The notes: generated by a model from the sequence alone, not told the origin. A stretch of DNA of 17,814 bases from Aquificaceae bacterium (GCA_027049085.1 JALTVH010000136.1:1-17814), one strand, 5' to 3'. Counted from the stretch's first letter, positions 1 to 8,514 are shown. Numbers and translations: made by a program.

Positions 1-55
1 CCATTCCGATCATACCAAAGGCGCCGAGTATTCCTATTAGGGCTCCGGGGTCCAT
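1..55 (-). CDS. Partial N-terminus of a membrane protein, possibly MotA-like
   Basis: Reading the minus strand from ATG at 55 gives 18 residues before the window edge, beginning MDPGALIGILGAFG. A short acidic start followed by a hydrophobic Gly/Ile/Leu segment resembles the first membrane helix of MotA-type flagellar stator proteins, which commonly begin MDxxTLIGxxxGFG. Only this fragment is visible, so the identity is tentative; an ExbB/TolQ-like or unrelated membrane protein is possible. No clear Shine-Dalgarno precedes the ATG. It diverges from rnr, whose ATG is 45 bases away, so both promoters must lie in 56-100. Confidence 0.35.
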   Translation of the reverse strand, partial: MDPGALIGILGAFGMIGM

Positions 56-84
56 GGCTTAAGGATATAAATCGGTTACTGCCG

Positions 85-90
85 TATAAT
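85..90 (+). promoter_or_regulatory. Consensus -10 box (TATAAT) close to the rnr start
   Basis: A perfect TATAAT lies 10 bases upstream of the rnr ATG at 101. Transcription would begin around 97, giving a leader of only a few bases. This fits the absence of a Shine-Dalgarno upstream of rnr. No convincing -35 is seen at 16-18 bases spacing. The same geometry occurs at pheT. Confidence 0.45.
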
Positions 91-100
91 TTATAAGCGA

Positions 101-2203
101 ATGAAAACAAATGATAACAAGGTTTCAAGGGAAAAAGTCCTTCAGTTCCTTAAAAAAAGCAAAAAACCCTTGACCTTCCTCCAGATAGCCGGGAGGCTTG
201 GCCTTGACAAGAAAGAGAGAAAGAGCCTCAAAAAGCTCCTGAGAAAGCTAAAGAAAAAGGGCGAGATCTTTGCTGAGAAAGGACGCTACCTTCCAGCGGA
301 TGAGGTATTTGTTACAGGAAAGGTCATTCCTTATCCTGCAGGGTTTGGCTTTCTTGAAGTTGAGGGAAGGGAAAAAGACATTTACATCCCTCACTTTGAA
401 ATGGAAAAGGTCACCGCAGGTGACCTCGTCAAGGCAAGGATAACAAAATTCAGGGGAAAGAAGGAAGTAAGAATTGAGAAGGTCCTAAAAAGAGGAACAA
501 GGGAAGTTATAGGAAAGCTTGAGATAATGGAAGACCGGTGCCTGCTCATTCCTCTTGACCAGAACACCCACCTGACCTTTGATATCTCACCCAGAGATTG
601 TCAGCAGATAAAGGAAGGTACTGTTGTTGTTGCAAAGGTCACACGTTACCCATCACCCGGGACTATGCCCAGGGCAAAGATTAAGGAAGTGGTCGGAGAC
701 CCTGAGAAGAAATTCCTTGCTATAGAGATACTTATAAGAAAACACAGACTCCCGACGGGTTATCCCCAGGATGTCCTCGCAGAGGCTCAGAGGATCCCTT
801 CCTCAATCCCCCGAAAGGAGGCTGATAGAAGGCGGGACCTGAGAGACCAGGTTTGTTTCACGATTGACCCGGAAAAAGCAAGGGACTTTGACGACGCTGT
901 AGCAATTGAAAGGGAGGGCGATGGCTTCAGACTATATGTCCACATTGCAGACGTTTCTTACTTCGTGAGGACCGGCACCGCTACAGATAAAGAAGCCTAC
1001 AAAAGAGGTTTCACCTTTTACCTCCCCGACAGGGCTCTTCACATGCTCCCCGAAAGGCTCTCAGCGGATCTGTGCAGTTTAAAACCCCGTGAGGAGAGGC
1101 TCGCCTTTACCTGTGAGATGGTCTTTGACAGCAACGGAGACCTTATGCATTACGACCTTTATGAAAGCATCATAATCAGTAAGGCAAGGCTCACCTACGG
1201 AGAGGCTCTTTCAATAATAGTCGGAGATCCAACCCTTGAGAAGAAGTATCCTCAGCTGGTTAAGCCACTGAGGATGATGGAAGACCTTTACAGGATACTT
1301 AGCAAAATGAGATGGGATAAGGGGAGTATAGACTTTGACCTGCCAGAAGCAGAAGTAATTGTAGATGAAATGGGTGAGCCCACCGCTGTAGTTCCCTATG
1401 AGAGGCACGTAGCCCACAGGATCATTGAGCAGTTCATGATATCAGCCAACGAGACAGTCGCCTTCCACCTTGAGAATGCAGGCTACCCATGTCTTTACAG
1501 GATCCACGAGCCACCTGATGAGGAAAGGGTTGATAACCTCCTTGAGATCCTGACGGGACTCGGCTATAAAGTTAGAAAGCCCCGCCAGTTTACGCCAAAG
1601 TTTTTCCAGAAAATCATTGAGGACTTTGAGGGGAAAAAGGAAGAACATCTTGTAAGATTCCTCACCCTCAGGGCAATGAGCAGGGCAAAGTACAGTCCCC
1701 ACAATCTCGGCCATTTTGGCCTCGCCTCCGAGCACTACGCCCACTTCACCTCACCAATAAGGCGCTATCCAGACATAATCGTTCACAGGCTTTTAAAGAT
1801 GTCCCTGAGAGGTGAGCCACCTCCCGAGGGCATAGAACTCTATCTTGAAGAAGCGGGCGAACACCTCTCCAAGCAGGAAAGGCTTGCGGATGAAGTGGAG
1901 TGGGAAGCCATTGATATCATGAAGGCAAGGTACATGAGGTCAAGGATCGGCGAAGAGTTTGAGGGTGTTATAACAGGAGTCACGAGCTTTGGACTCTTTG
2001 TTGAGATAGAGCAGACACTTGTGGAAGGGCTTGTTAGCCTGACAAGTCTGAAAGGAGACGATTTCGTTTATGATGAGCCAGCCCACAGGCTGGTGGGAGT
2101 GAGAACAGGGAAGGTATTCAGACTCGGGGACAAGGTAAGGGTAAGGGTTGTTTCCGTTGATGAGGAAAGGGGAAAGGTAGAGCTTGAGCTTACAGAGACC
2201 TGA
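101..2203 (+). CDS. rnr: Ribonuclease R (RNB-family 3'-5' exoribonuclease)
   Basis: Processive 3'-5' hydrolytic exoribonuclease that degrades structured RNA in the cytoplasm. The 700 residues show the RNase R order: N-terminal winged-helix region (about 8-65), two cold-shock/OB domains (about 68-200), the RNB catalytic domain (about 248-575) and a C-terminal S1 domain (about 617-697, starting GEEFEGVITGVTSFGLFVE). The catalytic signature FTIDPEKARDFDDA at about 253-266 supplies the clustered metal-binding aspartates (D256, D262, D264, D265). HIADVSYFV follows at about 281. Length is normal for the family, without a long basic tail. The start has no Shine-Dalgarno but lies just below a TATAAT, so translation may be nearly leaderless. 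The 3' end overlaps the convergent Nudix gene by 14 bases. Confidence 0.96.
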   Translation: MKTNDNKVSREKVLQFLKKSKKPLTFLQIAGRLGLDKKERKSLKKLLRKLKKKGEIFAEKGRYLPADEVFVTGKVIPYPAGFGFLEVEGREKDIYIPHFEMEKVTAGDLVKARITKFRGKKEVRIEKVLKRGTREVIGKLEIMEDRCLLIPLDQNTHLTFDISPRDCQQIKEGTVVVAKVTRYPSPGTMPRAKIKEVVGDPEKKFLAIEILIRKHRLPTGYPQDVLAEAQRIPSSIPRKEADRRRDLRDQVCFTIDPEKARDFDDAVAIEREGDGFRLYVHIADVSYFVRTGTATDKEAYKRGFTFYLPDRALHMLPERLSADLCSLKPREERLAFTCEMVFDSNGDLMHYDLYESIIISKARLTYGEALSIIVGDPTLEKKYPQLVKPLRMMEDLYRILSKMRWDKGSIDFDLPEAEVIVDEMGEPTAVVPYERHVAHRIIEQFMISANETVAFHLENAGYPCLYRIHEPPDEERVDNLLEILTGLGYKVRKPRQFTPKFFQKIIEDFEGKKEEHLVRFLTLRAMSRAKYSPHNLGHFGLASEHYAHFTSPIRRYPDIIVHRLLKMSLRGEPPPEGIELYLEEAGEHLSKQERLADEVEWEAIDIMKARYMRSRIGEEFEGVITGVTSFGLFVEIEQTLVEGLVSLTSLKGDDFVYDEPAHRLVGVRTGKVFRLGDKVRVRVVSVDEERGKVELELTET

Positions 2204-2600
2204 TGAAGTCTCTCAGGATCCTCTGGTGGTCAAAGACAAGGTTTCCGAAGGGAAGATCCTCCAGTTTGAATACGTGCACCTTTCTGGCGTCCGACCCTGC
2301 CTCTGGCTTACCCTGTGCGTCACCAACAAAGACAACGGAAACCACATGACCCCTCGGGTCGCGCCCGGGATCTGAGTAAACGCCAAGGATATGGGAAATT
2401 TCCACGTCAAGCCCGGTTTCCTCCTTCATCTCTCTGATGACCGCCTGTTCAACACTCTCACCCACGTCAACGAAACCACCTGGGAGGGCGTAACCTTTCG
2501 GTTCGTTTTTCCTCTCAATGAGAACGATCCCCCTGAATCTCTCGCCTTCCCACAGCCTGATGATCATATCAACCGCCAGAAGGGGTGTCCTTATGTTCAT
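2190..2600 (-). CDS. Nudix hydrolase, ADP-ribose pyrophosphatase-like
   Basis: Hydrolyses a nucleoside diphosphate linked to another moiety; the substrate cannot be fixed from sequence. The 136-residue protein carries a complete Nudix box at 42-64: G42, E48, R56-E57, E60-E61, G63, matching Gx5Ex7REUxEExGU. The preceding PKGYALPGGFVDVGES, and SDPGRDPRGH at about 76-85, resemble small bacterial ADP-ribose/NADH-type Nudix enzymes. It is the last gene of the minus-strand run, 36 bases below the cytochrome c stop. There is no Shine-Dalgarno; the ATG lies inside an 11-bp tandem repeat, so it may have its own promoter. It overlaps rnr tail-to-tail by 14 bases. Confidence 0.88.
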   Translation of the reverse strand: MNIRTPLLAVDMIIRLWEGERFRGIVLIERKNEPKGYALPGGFVDVGESVEQAVIREMKEETGLDVEISHILGVYSDPGRDPRGHVVSVVFVGDAQGKPEAGSDARKVHVFKLEDLPFGNLVFDHQRILRDFIRSL

Positions 2601-2620
2601 ATAAAAAGGATATAAAAAGG
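2599..2620. repeat. 11-bp perfect tandem duplication at the Nudix start codon
   Basis: ATATAAAAAGG occurs twice back to back (2599-2609 and 2610-2620). Read on the minus strand it is CCTTTTTATAT twice, with the second copy running into the ATG of the Nudix gene. It could supply duplicated -10-like elements or weaken the Shine-Dalgarno region. It may also be a simple slippage duplication. Confidence 0.7.
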
Positions 2621-2636
2621 GAGGGGAGGCGGTGGA

Positions 2637-3116
2637 CTAAGGGTAACCTGGACCGGACTTGACCTCCACTGGAGGGTATTCTCTTGTGTTGTCACCGGGT
2701 TTAAGGGGAAAGCCCCTGTACATGTAAATAGCGTATGCCTCAAGTGCCTTCATTTCTTCGCTGTCCTCAGGAAGTTCTTTCCCTTCAAGGGGTTTCTTGA
2801 TGCACCAGTTGATCATCTCCCTCAAAGTAGCCACCTTACCGACGTTGTCCTGAAACTTGGGGAAGGTGTGAGGATTTGAGTTCGCTCCGTCTGGATGGCA
2901 GTTGGCACAGGTCAGGCCGTTCTTTCCCAGCTTCGGGCTGTGCCAGAGCTCATCTCCCTTTTTAACAAGGGCCATCAGCTCCTCGTTCATTAGCTTGAGG
3001 TCTTCCTTGGTAAAGGGCTTCCTTGCGGTAGCCTCTTTAACGCTCAGCAAAGTGCTCACTCCTATCCCTATAAAAACGCCCGTTCCCAGAGCAACAAGAA
3101 ATTTAATACCCCTCAT
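2637..3116 (-). CDS. Exported mono-haem cytochrome c
   Basis: Predicted periplasmic electron carrier with one covalently bound haem. I place the start at ATG 3116 (MRGIKFLVALGTG) because AAGGAGGTGAG lies directly upstream at 3121-3131; an upstream TTG would put the initiation codon before the Shine-Dalgarno. The 159 residues begin with a hydrophobic signal peptide (about 1-33). The single CxxCH motif, CANCH, is at 70-74. The region INWCIKKPLEGKELP, then EEMKALEAYAIYMY, resembles class I cytochrome domains of the SoxA/SoxX kind; a Met near 122-132 is the likely distal ligand. The start lies 18 bases below the metallophosphoesterase stop, so the genes are probably co-transcribed. Confidence 0.88.
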   Translation of the reverse strand: MRGIKFLVALGTGVFIGIGVSTLLSVKEATARKPFTKEDLKLMNEELMALVKKGDELWHSPKLGKNGLTCANCHPDGANSNPHTFPKFQDNVGKVATLREMINWCIKKPLEGKELPEDSEEMKALEAYAIYMYRGFPLKPGDNTREYPPVEVKSGPGYP

Positions 3117-3133
3117 AGCTCTCACCTCCTTTA

Positions 3134-4153
3134 TCAAAGAGGAACACCATCCTTAATGTCCTCAGGTATCAGGTCTGCCCAGGTCTCATACTTCATCTTG
3201 CCGAGGAAGGTGTCGTCAATAAAGGTGCTTGCAAACCCTACGCCGTCAAAAATATCACCGGGATCAACCCTCAGCATTCTTATCTTTGGATAGGGAAGCT
3301 CCACCGGCGGATAGGGCCATGGCCATGCGGTTGCAAGGTTCCCGATGTGAACCATATTGCCCGTCTTGTTGTAAACAACCTGGTGGACGTGGCCGTGAAT
3401 TGCAATGACCTTTTCAAACTTGGAAAGGATTTCCCTTACCTGAGGTGCATCCTCTGTCTGGAAGTTCCATCTGGGGTAGTAGTCCCACAGGGGTGAGTGA
3501 GTAAAGATAACTATGGGTGTATCGGGCCTCAGGTTTTTAACGTCCTTTTTTAGCCACTCAAGCTGTTTTTCCCTAACACCCCAGAGCCCACAGATGTGAC
3601 ATTCCAGCTCTGCAATTGCAAGCATCCTCTCCCATGGGCTCATGTTCCTTGCCGTCCAGTAATCCCTGACAAGTATAGAGTTCATCCCGATGAAGTGGAC
3701 ACCCTTATGGTCAAAGCTCCAGTAGGGCCTTCCGAACATCTTCTTCCAGGTTTTGCCCATGTCAAGGTACCAGTCGTGTTCTCCGGGAATAATCCTGTAC
3801 TTGATCCCGGCTCTCTTTAATCTATCAAGGAACCTCTTCCCCTTTTCAAGCTCCTTTACCTTTCCGAACTGAGCAAGGTCCCCTATAAAGAGGACAAAGT
3901 CGGGCTTTGGCTTCATCTTGAGAATGTCGTCTATTGCTTTCTTGAAGGTCTTGTCAAACCGGTGGTTGGGCATCTCGTAAAGATGAGTGTCCCCTACAAC
4001 AACAAACCTGAAGGGAACGATCTTTGACTTCTTGGAGGTTCTCGCCTCAGCAACGTTAACAACACCCAGAAAGGGTGAAACCGCTGTGGCGGTCAGCGCT
4101 GCCATCCCAGCCCCGGCGCTTACCCTGAAGAACTTTCTTCTGGTGATCTTCAT
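3134..4153 (-). CDS. Tat-exported calcineurin-like metallophosphoesterase
   Basis: Binuclear-metal phosphoesterase predicted to act outside the cytoplasmic membrane. The N-terminus TRRKFFRVSAG (twin Arg at 5-6) and following Ala/Val-rich segment to about 37 form a Tat signal. Metal-binding motifs are in order: GDTH (54-57), GDLAQ (91-95), GEHDW (124-128), FTHS (217-220) and GHVH (254-257). The third motif is normally GNHD/E; here Asn is replaced by Glu125, which may alter metal affinity or activity. The substrate is unknown. It starts one base after the peroxidase stop codon with GGAGGT upstream. Its place between a peroxidase and a cytochrome c suggests a folded, possibly cofactor-loaded partner in a periplasmic redox module; that is inference. 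Confidence 0.9.
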   Translation of the reverse strand: MKITRRKFFRVSAGAGMAALTATAVSPFLGVVNVAEARTSKKSKIVPFRFVVVGDTHLYEMPNHRFDKTFKKAIDDILKMKPKPDFVLFIGDLAQFGKVKELEKGKRFLDRLKRAGIKYRIIPGEHDWYLDMGKTWKKMFGRPYWSFDHKGVHFIGMNSILVRDYWTARNMSPWERMLAIAELECHICGLWGVREKQLEWLKKDVKNLRPDTPIVIFTHSPLWDYYPRWNFQTEDAPQVREILSKFEKVIAIHGHVHQVVYNKTGNMVHIGNLATAWPWPYPPVELPYPKIRMLRVDPGDIFDGVGFASTFIDDTFLGKMKYETWADLIPEDIKDGVPL

Positions 4154-4154
4154 C

Positions 4155-5279
4155 TTATCTACCTCCCTTCTTTACTTTGGTTTCCCCCTCGTAGGGGGGA
4201 AGCTCAGGTTCCTCAACGTAAGGAACATTTTCACAGGTCAGAGCTTCAAGAAAGGCAACGAGGGCCTCCTTTTCCTCATCGGTCAGGTTAAGGGGCTTCA
4301 GCCTTCTGTCCTTGTTTGGAACCTTTCCTCCGCCCTTGTCATAGAAATCCACAACCTCTTCAAGGGTCTTAAACACACCGTTGTGCATGTAAGGAGGTGT
4401 CAGGGCAACGTTTCTGAGAGTCGGTGTCTTAAAGGAACCCTTGTCCTTTTTATTCCCTGTTAGGAAAAATCTTCCAAGGTCCCTGTCTATCCTCTCAGGA
4501 TTTCTAAAGCCTGCCTGTCTGAGGACAAAGTTTCTCGTTGCAGCAACAAGGGGCTGATCCTCAACCCTGCTTTTTGGAACGCCGGTAACGTGGAACTTGT
4601 TGTCGGTAAAGTTGGGACCGTTATGACACTGAACGCAACCTGCCTTACCTACAAATAGCTTCATACCTTTGATCTGAAGCTCGTCCATAGCATTACTGTC
4701 TCCCCTCATGTACTTATCAAAGGGAGAATCATTGCACACAATCGTTCTTTCAAAGGCAGCGATTGCCTTTGCTATGTTCTTGATCGTTATAGGTTCTCTC
4801 TCATTGGGGAAAGCCTTCTTAAAAAGCTTCCTGTATTCCGGTATAGCCTTAAGCCTTTCCTCCAACAGATCGTAGTTCATGTTCATTTCAAAGGGTGAGG
4901 CTATGGGTTTTTCCGCCTGCTCTTCAAGGGTTTTTACCCTGCCGTCCCAGAACATGAGCGTGTTGAACGCAACGTTTAACACAGTTGGTGAGTGTCTGAA
5001 GTGCTTGTTTTCAGGATAGGCAGGAGACATAACTCTCTTTTTAGCCCATCCCTGATTTGGATCGTGGCAGGTTGCACAGGAAACGCTTCCATCGCCAGAA
5101 AGCCTCGGATCAAAATACAGAAGTTTGCCGAGCTCCACCTTTACAGGTGTTGTGGGATTATCTTTTGGTTCCGGCGGTTTGTCTGGAAGAGGTCCTATTG
5201 AGGGCTTTTTTGCCCCGTCAGCACCAGCTGAAATCATTAAACCTGCAATACCAGACAGTAGAAATGTTTTCCTGACCAT
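4155..5279 (-). CDS. Di-haem cytochrome c peroxidase (MauG/CcpA family)
   Basis: Periplasmic di-haem enzyme; family members reduce H2O2 with electrons from small cytochromes or cupredoxins, or oxidise protein substrates (MauG). The 374 residues begin with a signal peptide (about 1-22). Two haem motifs are visible: CATCH (68-72) and CVQCH (215-219). Family signatures include GKLLYFDPRLSGDGSVSC (51-68), SPTVLNVAF (97-105), FWDGR (110-114) and PTLRNVALTPPYMHNG (286-301), with Met298 the probable distal ligand of the high-potential haem. The C-terminus ends in a Pro/Glu/Lys tail. GGAGGG precedes the ATG. It sits 10 bases below the cupredoxin gene, a plausible electron donor. Confidence 0.93.
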   Translation of the reverse strand: MVRKTFLLSGIAGLMISAGADGAKKPSIGPLPDKPPEPKDNPTTPVKVELGKLLYFDPRLSGDGSVSCATCHDPNQGWAKKRVMSPAYPENKHFRHSPTVLNVAFNTLMFWDGRVKTLEEQAEKPIASPFEMNMNYDLLEERLKAIPEYRKLFKKAFPNEREPITIKNIAKAIAAFERTIVCNDSPFDKYMRGDSNAMDELQIKGMKLFVGKAGCVQCHNGPNFTDNKFHVTGVPKSRVEDQPLVAATRNFVLRQAGFRNPERIDRDLGRFFLTGNKKDKGSFKTPTLRNVALTPPYMHNGVFKTLEEVVDFYDKGGGKVPNKDRRLKPLNLTDEEKEALVAFLEALTCENVPYVEEPELPPYEGETKVKKGGR

Positions 5280-5289
5280 ATTCGCCCTC

Positions 5290-6039
5290 CTACCTCAGCT
5301 CTATCTTCACCGATGAGACTGAACCATCCGACACCTTCACCCGAACACTCTTTTCTCTTAGCCCCTCATGCCAGACACGAACCCTGTAATTCCCCGGCGG
5401 CAGTCCACTTATCCTGAAATTGCCCTTCTCGTCGGTAACCGCAAAGTACGGCGAACCAGTAACAACAACCCATGCCTTCATCCAGCCGTGTATGTTGCAT
5501 GTAACTTCAACAACACCGGGTTTACTTAGAGTTACGGAATCTTTTAAGCCCTTTTTGGGCTGGGAAAGCTGAAAAATAGTCTCATAGTCCTGAACACCAT
5601 TTGCTTCATGTTTAACCGCATCCCTGTTTACTATCTCAAGGGTGCTCCCCGCTCCCATTGCTATTACCCTCGGTTGAAACTCACATTTTTCCTGGACAAG
5701 TACCTTGGTTACTTTTGAAGGCTTTCCAGTGCCTTCCACAAAAACAACCGCATTCTTAACTCCGCCGTCCTTGGAAATCTCGTAAACCCTGTCTATCTTG
5801 TAACCCCTACCGCAGACTTCCTTGTCCTTTGTTATCAGCTTTCTGCGGTTCTTGAGCTTCCTTTTACCGGTATAAACCACCTTCCCCTCAATAACACCCG
5901 TTCCTTTAGAAGATGCAAGGACTGTGGCGTCAAAGTCATAAGTCTTGACGTACCTGATGTTGTAGTGGCTCTTTTCAGTGGCAACAGCTGCCGGGATTGT
6001 GAGAAGTATTGCTACAGCAGGGATTGTCCTTTTAACCAT
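5290..6039 (-). CDS. Exported cupredoxin-like protein with C-terminal carboxypeptidase-regulatory-like domain
   Basis: Probable periplasmic copper protein, first gene of the redox cluster. The 249 residues start with a signal peptide (about 1-20). The middle (about 46-193) looks like a plastocyanin/methylamine-utilisation-type fold: His144 in VKHEANG, then C181-N-I-H184-G-W-M187, the Cys-x2-His-x2-Met pattern of type 1 copper ligands. Cys76 and Cys119 could form a disulphide. The C-terminal 50 residues (VTDEKGNFRISGLPPGNYRV) match the carboxypeptidase-regulatory-like beta-sandwich. AAGGAGGGG precedes the ATG. The linkage to a di-haem peroxidase suggests the two exchange electrons. Copper binding has not been tested and the exact role is unknown. 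Confidence 0.82.
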   Translation of the reverse strand: MVKRTIPAVAILLTIPAAVATEKSHYNIRYVKTYDFDATVLASSKGTGVIEGKVVYTGKRKLKNRRKLITKDKEVCGRGYKIDRVYEISKDGGVKNAVVFVEGTGKPSKVTKVLVQEKCEFQPRVIAMGAGSTLEIVNRDAVKHEANGVQDYETIFQLSQPKKGLKDSVTLSKPGVVEVTCNIHGWMKAWVVVTGSPYFAVTDEKGNFRISGLPPGNYRVRVWHEGLREKSVRVKVSDGSVSSVKIELR

Positions 6040-6200
6040 GACCTTGCCCCTCCTTTACTTAATATCTAATAAGCACTACTTGATAATAGTTTGCAATAAA
6101 AATTTTTAATGGAAATTATAAGGATAATTTATTAATTCTCAATTGCTATTTATTCTCAATTCAACCAGTATAGCTTAGTTACTGATACAATAACATCGCT
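6040..6200. promoter_or_regulatory. A+T-rich divergent control region between the redox cluster and pheT
   Basis: A gene-free, strongly A+T-rich stretch separating two divergent units. On the plus side, TACAAT at 6186-6191, preceded by TG (extended -10 style), lies 9 bases before the pheT ATG. On the minus side, TTGCAA (6091-6096) and TATTAG (complement of 6066-6071) could be a weak promoter for the cupredoxin gene, but the 19-base spacer is long. ATTCTCAATT occurs twice as direct repeats at 6135-6144 and 6152-6161, starts 17 bases apart, and could be an operator. Confidence 0.4.
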
Positions 6201-8513
6201 ATGAAGGTCCCCCTGTCATGGCTTGGTGAATATGTGCAGATTGAGGATCTCAGCGCAGAGGAGATAGCCAAGGCACTTACGATGAAGAGTGCGGAAACCT
6301 CCATTGAAAGATTTGGCGGAGATTGCGAGGGCATAAGGTCAGCTACCGTTGAGGAAATCAAAAAGAGTGCCAGGGGGGACCTTATGCTGGTTACTGTGTG
6401 GGACGGGCACTCCAAATACCAGGTGGCTACCGCTGATGGCTCTGTTGAAAAGGGGGAAAAGGTTCTCTTTGCCCCGGAAGGTGCAAAGGTAAATGGTAAA
6501 GCTGTCTCAAAAAAGAAGTTCGGAGAATTTGTTTCTGAGGGAATGTTGATCTCTGCCCAGGACCTCGGGCTTGAAGAAAAGAGTGAGGGCATCCTCAGGC
6601 TTGATGCTGACACACCTCCGGGGGAGGACGGAAGCATTTTACTGGGAATCGGGGAAGAGATCCTTGAGGTTGACATAACTCCCAACAGGGGTGACCTATT
6701 GAGTCTTCGGGGAGTTGCGAGAGATCTTGGTGCGATCCTCGGCAGGGAGATTAAAACTGATGAACCACCGGTCTTTGAGGAAACAGGAAACATAGAGATA
6801 GAGGTACAAGACAATGATTGCAGGAGATACAGAGGAGTTATTATCTCGGGAATAACGAACACAACAGCACCCTTATGGCTCAGAAAAAGGCTCTGGCAGT
6901 GTGGGCTGAGACCTATCAATGCTGTGGTTGATATCACCAACTACATTCTTCTCCTTGAGGGACAGCCACTCCATGCCTTTGACCTCTCCAAACTGAGTCT
7001 ACCGATAGCTGTAAGAGCCTCTGCAAAAGGAGAGAGGATAGTAACCCTTGACGGTGAAGAAAGGGAACTGCCAGAGGGTACACTGATAATTGCAGATTCA
7101 AAGGGACCTGTTGCGGTCGCCGGTGTCATGGGTGGCCTCGGGTCTTCCGTTGATGAAAGCACAGAGGAAATACTTCTTGAGTCTGCATACTTCCAGCCAG
7201 TTAGGGTAAGGAAGGGATCCTCTGCCCTTGGCCTCAGAACGGAGAGCAGTTACAGGTTTGAGAGAAACGTTGACATTGAGAATGTCAGAAGGTCTCAGGA
7301 CAGAGCGGTTTCCCTGATCACTTCAATTTGCGGTGGTAAGGTTACAGCAGTAAAGGACATTTACCCGTCTCCCTACAAACCAGCGAGGGTTTTTCTTTCT
7401 TGGGGGAAACTCAAGCGGTACGCCGGAAAAGATATTCACCCCGAAGAGGTATCCTCAACCCTTAATGCCCTCGGGATTGAAAACACACTAAAGCCCTGTG
7501 GTGTTGAGGCAGAAATCCCATCCCACAGATCCTTTGACCTCTCAAGGGACGTTGACCTGATAGAGGAAATAATGAGAATTAAAGGGCTTGACTCCTTTGG
7601 AACAAAACCACTGACTGTCCAGTCTGAATCAAAGGTTAAGGAGAACCTCTTGGAGGAGATCAGGAGCCTCTTGAGGGCGAAGGGACTCAGTGAAGTTATC
7701 AACATACCCTTTGATGAACTTGAAATTTACCGGAAGCTTGAGCTGGAAGAGCCAGAGACGTTTTTAATCAACCCCCTCGTCCCGAGCCAGAGGTATCTCA
7801 GATCCTCTCTAATTCCTGGTCTTATCAGGTCTGCTGTCTTTAACCTCTCACACTACAACAGAGACCTTGCCCTCTTTGAGGTGGGTCAGGTCTTTACAAA
7901 AGGAGGAGAGGAACCTCGCCTCGGGATTCTCCTTGCAGGAACTAAGGACACCCTGGGAGGTGAGAGCTGGAATGCAAGAGACGTCGTTGATCTTATATGG
8001 GCTCTATCCTCGCTCTCTGGGAAAAAGGTGGAAATTGAAGAGGCAGAGATTCCCTATCTTCATCCGGGTATGAGTGCTGTGTTCATCGTTGAAGGAAAAC
8101 AAGTTGGTGCGGGGGGAAGATTGAACCCGAGACTTGGAAAGGAAATGGAACTCGTGGATGGGGTCATTATCGCAGAGATCACCCTTGCAGGTCTGCTTGA
8201 GTCCGATAGAAGGTACTTTAGACCCGTATCCAAGTTCCCTCCCGTTCACAGGGACCTTGCCCTTGTCGTGGACAAAAATCTCTCGGTGAGTAAATTATTA
8301 AATGAGATTAAATCTCAGCTTGGCGATATGGTAGAGGAGATGGCTGTATTTGATATTTATGCCGGTGACAAGGTAGGGGAAGGCAAGAAGAGCGTAGGAA
8401 TCCGGATCGCTCTACGGAGTATGGAGAGAAGCCTGTCTGGTGAGGAGGTGCAGGATTTGATCGATGGTCTTGTTAAAAAACTCCGGGACAGGCTGGGTGT
8501 GAAGTTGAGATAA
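6201..8513 (+). CDS. pheT: Phenylalanyl-tRNA synthetase beta subunit
   Basis: Beta chain of the alpha2-beta2 enzyme that charges tRNA-Phe. The 770 residues show the bacterial PheT order: start MKVPLSWLGEYV, an EMAP/OB tRNA-binding domain (about 40-148), the B3/B4 editing region (about 205-370, with DITNYILLLEGQPLHAFDL and VAGVMGG), B5 (about 398-470), the catalytic-like core and a C-terminal FDX-ACB anticodon-binding domain (about 672-770, FPPVHRDLALVV). No pheS lies upstream; the neighbouring gene is divergent, so the alpha subunit must be elsewhere. There is no Shine-Dalgarno, and a TACAAT box 9 bases upstream suggests a near-leaderless mRNA. 6S RNA begins almost at its stop codon. Confidence 0.97.
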   Translation: MKVPLSWLGEYVQIEDLSAEEIAKALTMKSAETSIERFGGDCEGIRSATVEEIKKSARGDLMLVTVWDGHSKYQVATADGSVEKGEKVLFAPEGAKVNGKAVSKKKFGEFVSEGMLISAQDLGLEEKSEGILRLDADTPPGEDGSILLGIGEEILEVDITPNRGDLLSLRGVARDLGAILGREIKTDEPPVFEETGNIEIEVQDNDCRRYRGVIISGITNTTAPLWLRKRLWQCGLRPINAVVDITNYILLLEGQPLHAFDLSKLSLPIAVRASAKGERIVTLDGEERELPEGTLIIADSKGPVAVAGVMGGLGSSVDESTEEILLESAYFQPVRVRKGSSALGLRTESSYRFERNVDIENVRRSQDRAVSLITSICGGKVTAVKDIYPSPYKPARVFLSWGKLKRYAGKDIHPEEVSSTLNALGIENTLKPCGVEAEIPSHRSFDLSRDVDLIEEIMRIKGLDSFGTKPLTVQSESKVKENLLEEIRSLLRAKGLSEVINIPFDELEIYRKLELEEPETFLINPLVPSQRYLRSSLIPGLIRSAVFNLSHYNRDLALFEVGQVFTKGGEEPRLGILLAGTKDTLGGESWNARDVVDLIWALSSLSGKKVEIEEAEIPYLHPGMSAVFIVEGKQVGAGGRLNPRLGKEMELVDGVIIAEITLAGLLESDRRYFRPVSKFPPVHRDLALVVDKNLSVSKLLNEIKSQLGDMVEEMAVFDIYAGDKVGEGKKSVGIRIALRSMERSLSGEEVQDLIDGLVKKLRDRLGVKLR

Positions 8514-8514
8514 A

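Noticed and set aside
6179..6940. Long minus-strand open frame antisense to pheT
   Set aside because: Ser/Pro/Leu-rich shadow translation opposite the conserved N-terminal half of PheT, with no Shine-Dalgarno or family resemblance.
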